From Achromobacter sp. MYb9 (GTDB taxonomy: Bacteria > Pseudomonadota > Gammaproteobacteria > Burkholderiales > Burkholderiaceae_B), in the NCBI RefSeq assembly GCF_002975275.1, contig NZ_PCOQ01000030.1, positions 1 to 64,000 on the forward strand: a stretch of DNA of 64,000 nt. The letters are read 5' to 3'. This document shows positions 60,793 to 64,000 of this stretch, piece by piece (within the stretch, counting starts at the first letter, position 1; every line of letters starts with the position of its first letter). The position numbers were made by a program, and so were the translations under genes. The notes under the pieces are model-generated. The model did not search any database. It saw only the letters and a program-made list of their open reading frames with translations, and had not been told where the DNA came from.

Positions 60793-62100
60793 ATGAAACT
60801 CCTGGTTATTGGCTCGGGCGGCCGCGAACATGCCCTCGCCTGGCGGCTGGCCCGCTCCCCGCGCGTACACAAGGTGTTCGTCGCGCCGGGCAACGGCGGC
60901 ACGCAACGGGCCGAGCAGATGGAAAACATCGCGCTCACCAATGCCGAGGAATTGGCTGATTTCGTCCAGCGCGAGGGCATCGCTCTGACGGTCGTCGGCC
61001 CGGAAGCGCCGCTGGCCGCGGGCGTCGTGGACGTGTTCCGCGCCCGTGGCCTGAAGATCTTTGGCCCCACCAAGGCCGCCGCGCAGTTGGAAAGCTCGAA
61101 GGACTACGCCAAGGCCTTCATGGTCCGGCACAACATCCCGACGGCCCGCTACGAGACGTTCACCGATCCGGCCCTCGCCCACGCCTATATCGATAAGGAA
61201 GGCGCCCCGATCGTGATCAAGGCCGATGGCCTGGCCGCCGGCAAGGGCGTCGTGGTCGCCACCACGCTGGAAGAGGCCCACGCCGCCGTCGACGCCATGC
61301 TGGGCGACGGCTCGATGGGCGCCGCCGGCGCGCGCGTCGTCATCGAAGAATGCCTGGTCGGCGAAGAGGCCAGCTTCATCGTCATGTGCGACGGCCGCAA
61401 CGTGCTGGCGCTGGCGACCAGCCAGGACCACAAGCGCCTGCAGGATGGCGACCAGGGCCCGAATACGGGCGGCATGGGCGCCTATTCGCCCGCCCCGGTG
61501 GTCACGCCCGAGCTTCATCACCGCATCATGCGCGAAATCATCCTGCCGACCGTGCAGGGCATGACGCGCGACGGCATCCCCTATACGGGCTTTTTGTACG
61601 CCGGCCTGATGATCGCCCCCGGCGATGATCCCGACCGCGCCATCAAGACCCTGGAATTCAACTGCCGCATGGGCGACCCCGAAACGCAGCCCATCATGAT
61701 GCGCGTCAAGAGCGACCTGCTGGACGCCCTTGAGCACGCCGTGGAAGGCACGCTGAACCAGGCCGACATCGTCTGGGACCGCCGCACGGCGCTTGGCGTG
61801 GTGCTGGCCTCGCACAACTACCCGAACACTCCGCGCACGGGCGACGCGATCCGCGGCCTGCCCGCCGACGCCGAAAACTGCATGGTCTTTCACGCCGCCA
61901 CCGAACTCGACGGCGACGAAACCAAGACCACCGGCGGCCGCGTGCTTTGCGTCACGGCGCTGGGCGACTCGGTCAAAATGGCGCGCGACCGCGTATACGA
62001 AGCCATCGACGGCATCCATTTCGATGGCCGCCAGTACCGCAGCGACATCGGCTGGCGCGCGCTAAAGCCGTCCCAGCAAAAGCCCAAACCCCAAGCCTGA
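60793..62100 (+). CDS. purD: Phosphoribosylamine-glycine ligase
   Basis: A 435-residue ATP-grasp ligase making GAR in purine synthesis. MKLLVIGSGGREHALAWRL begins it; GPEAPLAAGVVD, KADGLAAGKGVVVATT and the ATP-grasp metal site EFNCRMGDPETQPIMMR are intact. The start at 60793 was chosen for the family N-terminus. hemF follows after 14 bases. Confidence 0.97.
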   Translation: MKLLVIGSGGREHALAWRLARSPRVHKVFVAPGNGGTQRAEQMENIALTNAEELADFVQREGIALTVVGPEAPLAAGVVDVFRARGLKIFGPTKAAAQLESSKDYAKAFMVRHNIPTARYETFTDPALAHAYIDKEGAPIVIKADGLAAGKGVVVATTLEEAHAAVDAMLGDGSMGAAGARVVIEECLVGEEASFIVMCDGRNVLALATSQDHKRLQDGDQGPNTGGMGAYSPAPVVTPELHHRIMREIILPTVQGMTRDGIPYTGFLYAGLMIAPGDDPDRAIKTLEFNCRMGDPETQPIMMRVKSDLLDALEHAVEGTLNQADIVWDRRTALGVVLASHNYPNTPRTGDAIRGLPADAENCMVFHAATELDGDETKTTGGRVLCVTALGDSVKMARDRVYEAIDGIHFDGRQYRSDIGWRALKPSQQKPKPQA

Positions 62101-62114
62101 ACGGAAAGCGATAG

Positions 62115-63026
62115 ATGAACGCCTTGCCCGTCGCCACCGTCCGCGACTACTTCACCGGCTTGCAGGCCCGCATCGTCGGCGCCCTGGAAGCAGCGGAAGG
62201 CAGCGCCTTCCGTGCCGATGAATGGGTCCGGCCCGAAGGCGGCGGCGGCCTGTCGCGCCTGCTTGAAGGCGGCAAGCTGTTCGAGCGGGCGGGCGTGCTG
62301 TTCAGCCACGTCAAGGGCACGAAGCTGCCCCCGTCCGCCAGCGCCCACCGCCCGGAACTGGCGGGGCGCGGCTGGGAAGCCATGGGCGTGTCGATGGTGC
62401 TGCACCCGCGCAACCCCTATGTGCCCACGACGCACATGAATGTGCGGATGTTCATGGCGGCGGCCCGCCCCGGTCATGCCGAATCCGACGTTTTCTGGTT
62501 CGGTGGCGGCATCGACCTGACCCCCTATTACCCCTTCGAAGAAGACGCCCGGCATTTCCATACCGTTTGCCGGGACGCGCTGGCCGTGCACGGCGCCGAA
62601 TACTATCCGCGCTACAAGCGTTGGTGCGACGAATACTTCTTCTTGAAGCACCGCAATGAAACGCGCGGCATCGGCGGGATATTCTTCGACGACCTGAACG
62701 CCCCCGGGTTCGACGCTTCGTTCGCCCTGACCCGTTCGGTCGGCGACGCCTTCCTGCCCAGCTACCTGCCTATCGTCGAACGCCGCCGAGAGCTCGCCTA
62801 CACCGAGCGCGAGCGCGACTTCCAGGCCTACCGCCGCGGCCGCTACGTCGAATTCAATCTGGTCTTTGACCGCGGCACGCTATTCGGGCTGCAATCGGGC
62901 GGCCGCACGGAATCCATCCTGCTGTCCATGCCGCCGATGGCGCAGTGGCGTTACGATTGGCAGCCGGAAGCCGGCACCCCCGAAGCGGAACTTGCCGCCT
63001 ACCTGACGCCACGGGACTGGGTTTGA
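62115..63026 (+). CDS. hemF: Oxygen-dependent coproporphyrinogen III oxidase
   Basis: A 303-residue enzyme that oxidatively decarboxylates coproporphyrinogen III in haem synthesis. Typical segments: ATGVSMVLHPRNPY-like GVSMVLHPRNPYVPTTHMNVR, WFGGGIDLTPYYPFEEDARHFH and RGIGGIFFDDLN. Length is standard. Its stop overlaps the next start in TTGA. Confidence 0.97.
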   Translation: MNALPVATVRDYFTGLQARIVGALEAAEGSAFRADEWVRPEGGGGLSRLLEGGKLFERAGVLFSHVKGTKLPPSASAHRPELAGRGWEAMGVSMVLHPRNPYVPTTHMNVRMFMAAARPGHAESDVFWFGGGIDLTPYYPFEEDARHFHTVCRDALAVHGAEYYPRYKRWCDEYFFLKHRNETRGIGGIFFDDLNAPGFDASFALTRSVGDAFLPSYLPIVERRRELAYTERERDFQAYRRGRYVEFNLVFDRGTLFGLQSGGRTESILLSMPPMAQWRYDWQPEAGTPEAELAAYLTPRDWV

Positions 63027-63610
63027 AGCGCATCGGTCTCCTGGGCGGCAGTTTCGACCCCGTCCACGTCGCACACGTCGCATTGGCGCGCAATGCCTTG
63101 CAGACCCTCGGCCTGGCGGCAGTCCAACTTATCCCCGCCGCCAATCCCTGGCAACGCGCGGCGCTGCACGCCACCGGCGAACAACGCTGCGACATGCTTG
63201 AACTGGCCATCACGGGCCAGGACGGCCTGGTCGTCAATCCGATCGAAATCGAACGCGGCGGCCCCACTTACACGATCGACACGTTGCGCGCCCTGCCCCG
63301 CGACGCGCGCTATGTCTGGTTGCTGGGCGCCGACCAATTGGCCAATTTCTGCACCTGGCGCAACTGGCGAGACATCGCCAGCCTGGTGGATTTGGCGGTG
63401 GCGACCCGCCCCGGCACGCCGTTGAAGCCTCCGGCAGAACTCTCCGCCTGGCTGGACGAACATGGGCACCGCCTGGAAGAACTGCCCTTTGCCCCGATGG
63501 CGGTATCCGCCTCCGAGATCCGCCGGCGCCTTGCCGCCGGTGAATCCACCGACGGCCTGCTGCCCCCCGCTGTCGCTGCTTATATTGCGGCGCACCAGCT
63601 TTACCGATAA
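63023..63610 (+). CDS. nadD: Nicotinate-nucleotide adenylyltransferase
   Basis: A 195-residue nucleotidyltransferase for NAD synthesis. Start LKRIGLLGGSFDPVHVAHV carries the GGxFxPxHxxH motif, then ISASEIRRRLAAG-like VSASEIRRRLAAGES. The start codon is TTG at 63023, overlapping the hemF stop by four bases (TTGA); no better start exists. Confidence 0.94.
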   Translation: MKRIGLLGGSFDPVHVAHVALARNALQTLGLAAVQLIPAANPWQRAALHATGEQRCDMLELAITGQDGLVVNPIEIERGGPTYTIDTLRALPRDARYVWLLGADQLANFCTWRNWRDIASLVDLAVATRPGTPLKPPAELSAWLDEHGHRLEELPFAPMAVSASEIRRRLAAGESTDGLLPPAVAAYIAAHQLYR

Positions 63611-63684
63611 ACCCACACCCGCCGGGCGCCCAAAGCGCCACGGAGCCGGCATCCGCCGTCCGTCCGCGGGTTATATTTGCAGCT

Positions 63685-64000
63685 ATGGATATAACGAAAC
63701 TCCAACGCGCCGTCATCGATGCCCTCGAAGACGTCAAGGCGCAAGACATCAAGGTCTACAACACCACGCATCTGACGAGCCTGTTCGATCGCGTCGTGAT
63801 TGCAAGCGCCACCTCCAACCGCCAGACCCGTGCCCTCGCCTCCAGCGTGGCAGACAGCGGCCGCGCACTGAGCTTGTCCGGCATCACCATCGAAGGCGAG
63901 GACACCGGTGAATGGGTCGTCGTCGACTTGGGTGACGTCGTCGTGCACATCATGCAGCCCGCCATCCGCCAGTACTACAACCTGGAAGAGATCTGGGGCG
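63685..64000 (+). CDS. rsfS: Ribosomal silencing factor RsfS, 3' end cut by window edge
   Basis: The frame is open from ATG at 63685 to the edge (105 codons). MDITKLQRAVIDALEDVKAQDI and FDRVVIASATSNRQTRALAS are typical of RsfS/YbeB/iojap, with the late WVVVDLGDVVVHIMQPAIRQYYNLEEIWG. RsfS binds L14 and blocks subunit joining in starvation. Only a few final residues are missing. nadD-rsfS is a common order. Confidence 0.95.
   Translation, partial: MDITKLQRAVIDALEDVKAQDIKVYNTTHLTSLFDRVVIASATSNRQTRALASSVADSGRALSLSGITIEGEDTGEWVVVDLGDVVVHIMQPAIRQYYNLEEIWG

Noticed and set aside
1..64000. CRISPR arrays, defence islands, prophage, insertion sequences
   Set aside because: No regularly spaced repeats, transposase, integrase or phage structural genes were found on either strand.

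Overview
The window is a GC-rich, gene-dense bacterial chromosome segment, almost certainly from a betaproteobacterium of the family Alcaligenaceae (Achromobacter or Bordetella type). This rests on the housekeeping order yebC-purD-hemF-nadD-rsfS, the parE/parC and trxA-rho blocks, an ectRABCD operon and the overall protein character. No rRNA, tRNA, CRISPR array, prophage or insertion sequence was seen. Both edges cut genes: a pilV-like gene at the left and rsfS at the right.

Layout. (1) 1-8394, minus strand: a tightly overlapped type IVb (R64 thin-pilus type) operon, pilL-N-O-P-Q-R-S-V, truncated in pilV. (2) 8.6-14 kb, minus strand: an orphan sugar/glycerol-phosphate type substrate-binding protein behind dadA, then a 2Fe-2S flavoreductase, panD and a MOSC protein. 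(3) 14.1-18.0 kb, minus strand: ectoine/hydroxyectoine operon ectR-A-B-C-D with the MarR regulator as first gene. (4) 18.2-24.5 kb, plus strand: RpiR regulator, class III aminotransferase and a TAXI-type TRAP transporter, probably a uptake/transamination module for an amino compound. (5) 24.5-26.3 kb: a TetR-DUF418 pair. (6) 26.5-33.4 kb: topoisomerase IV genes with a small YcxB-like gene between them, then trxA and rho. (7) 33.5-40.8 kb: yhdP, glnE, queH. (8) 40.8-47.8 kb, minus strand: an aromatic amine dehydrogenase cluster (aldehyde dehydrogenase, outer-membrane channel, aauB-E-D-A, cytochrome c, FeaR-like AraC regulator). (9) 48.1-56.1 kb: quinone oxidoreductase, two divergent EamA exporters, and a MarR-controlled NodT/EmrA/EmrB tripartite drug efflux operon. 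(10) 56.1-64 kb: a GT42/DUF115-like unknown, tartrate/malate dehydrogenase, a HerA-like ATPase, then yebC-purD-hemF-nadD-rsfS.

The most coherent specialised systems are the pilus operon, the ectoine operon and the aromatic amine oxidation operon. In the last, periplasmic TTQ enzyme AauAB would oxidise aromatic amines, a c-type cytochrome would accept electrons, and the aldehyde dehydrogenase would finish the oxidation. The most notable non-coding signals are two copies of an ~80-bp repeat whose stems show compensatory base changes, MarR operators built on a shared CTAG core, a TetR operator, a tandem 24-bp repeat in front of trxA, and several palindromic terminators, one of which contains a stop codon.
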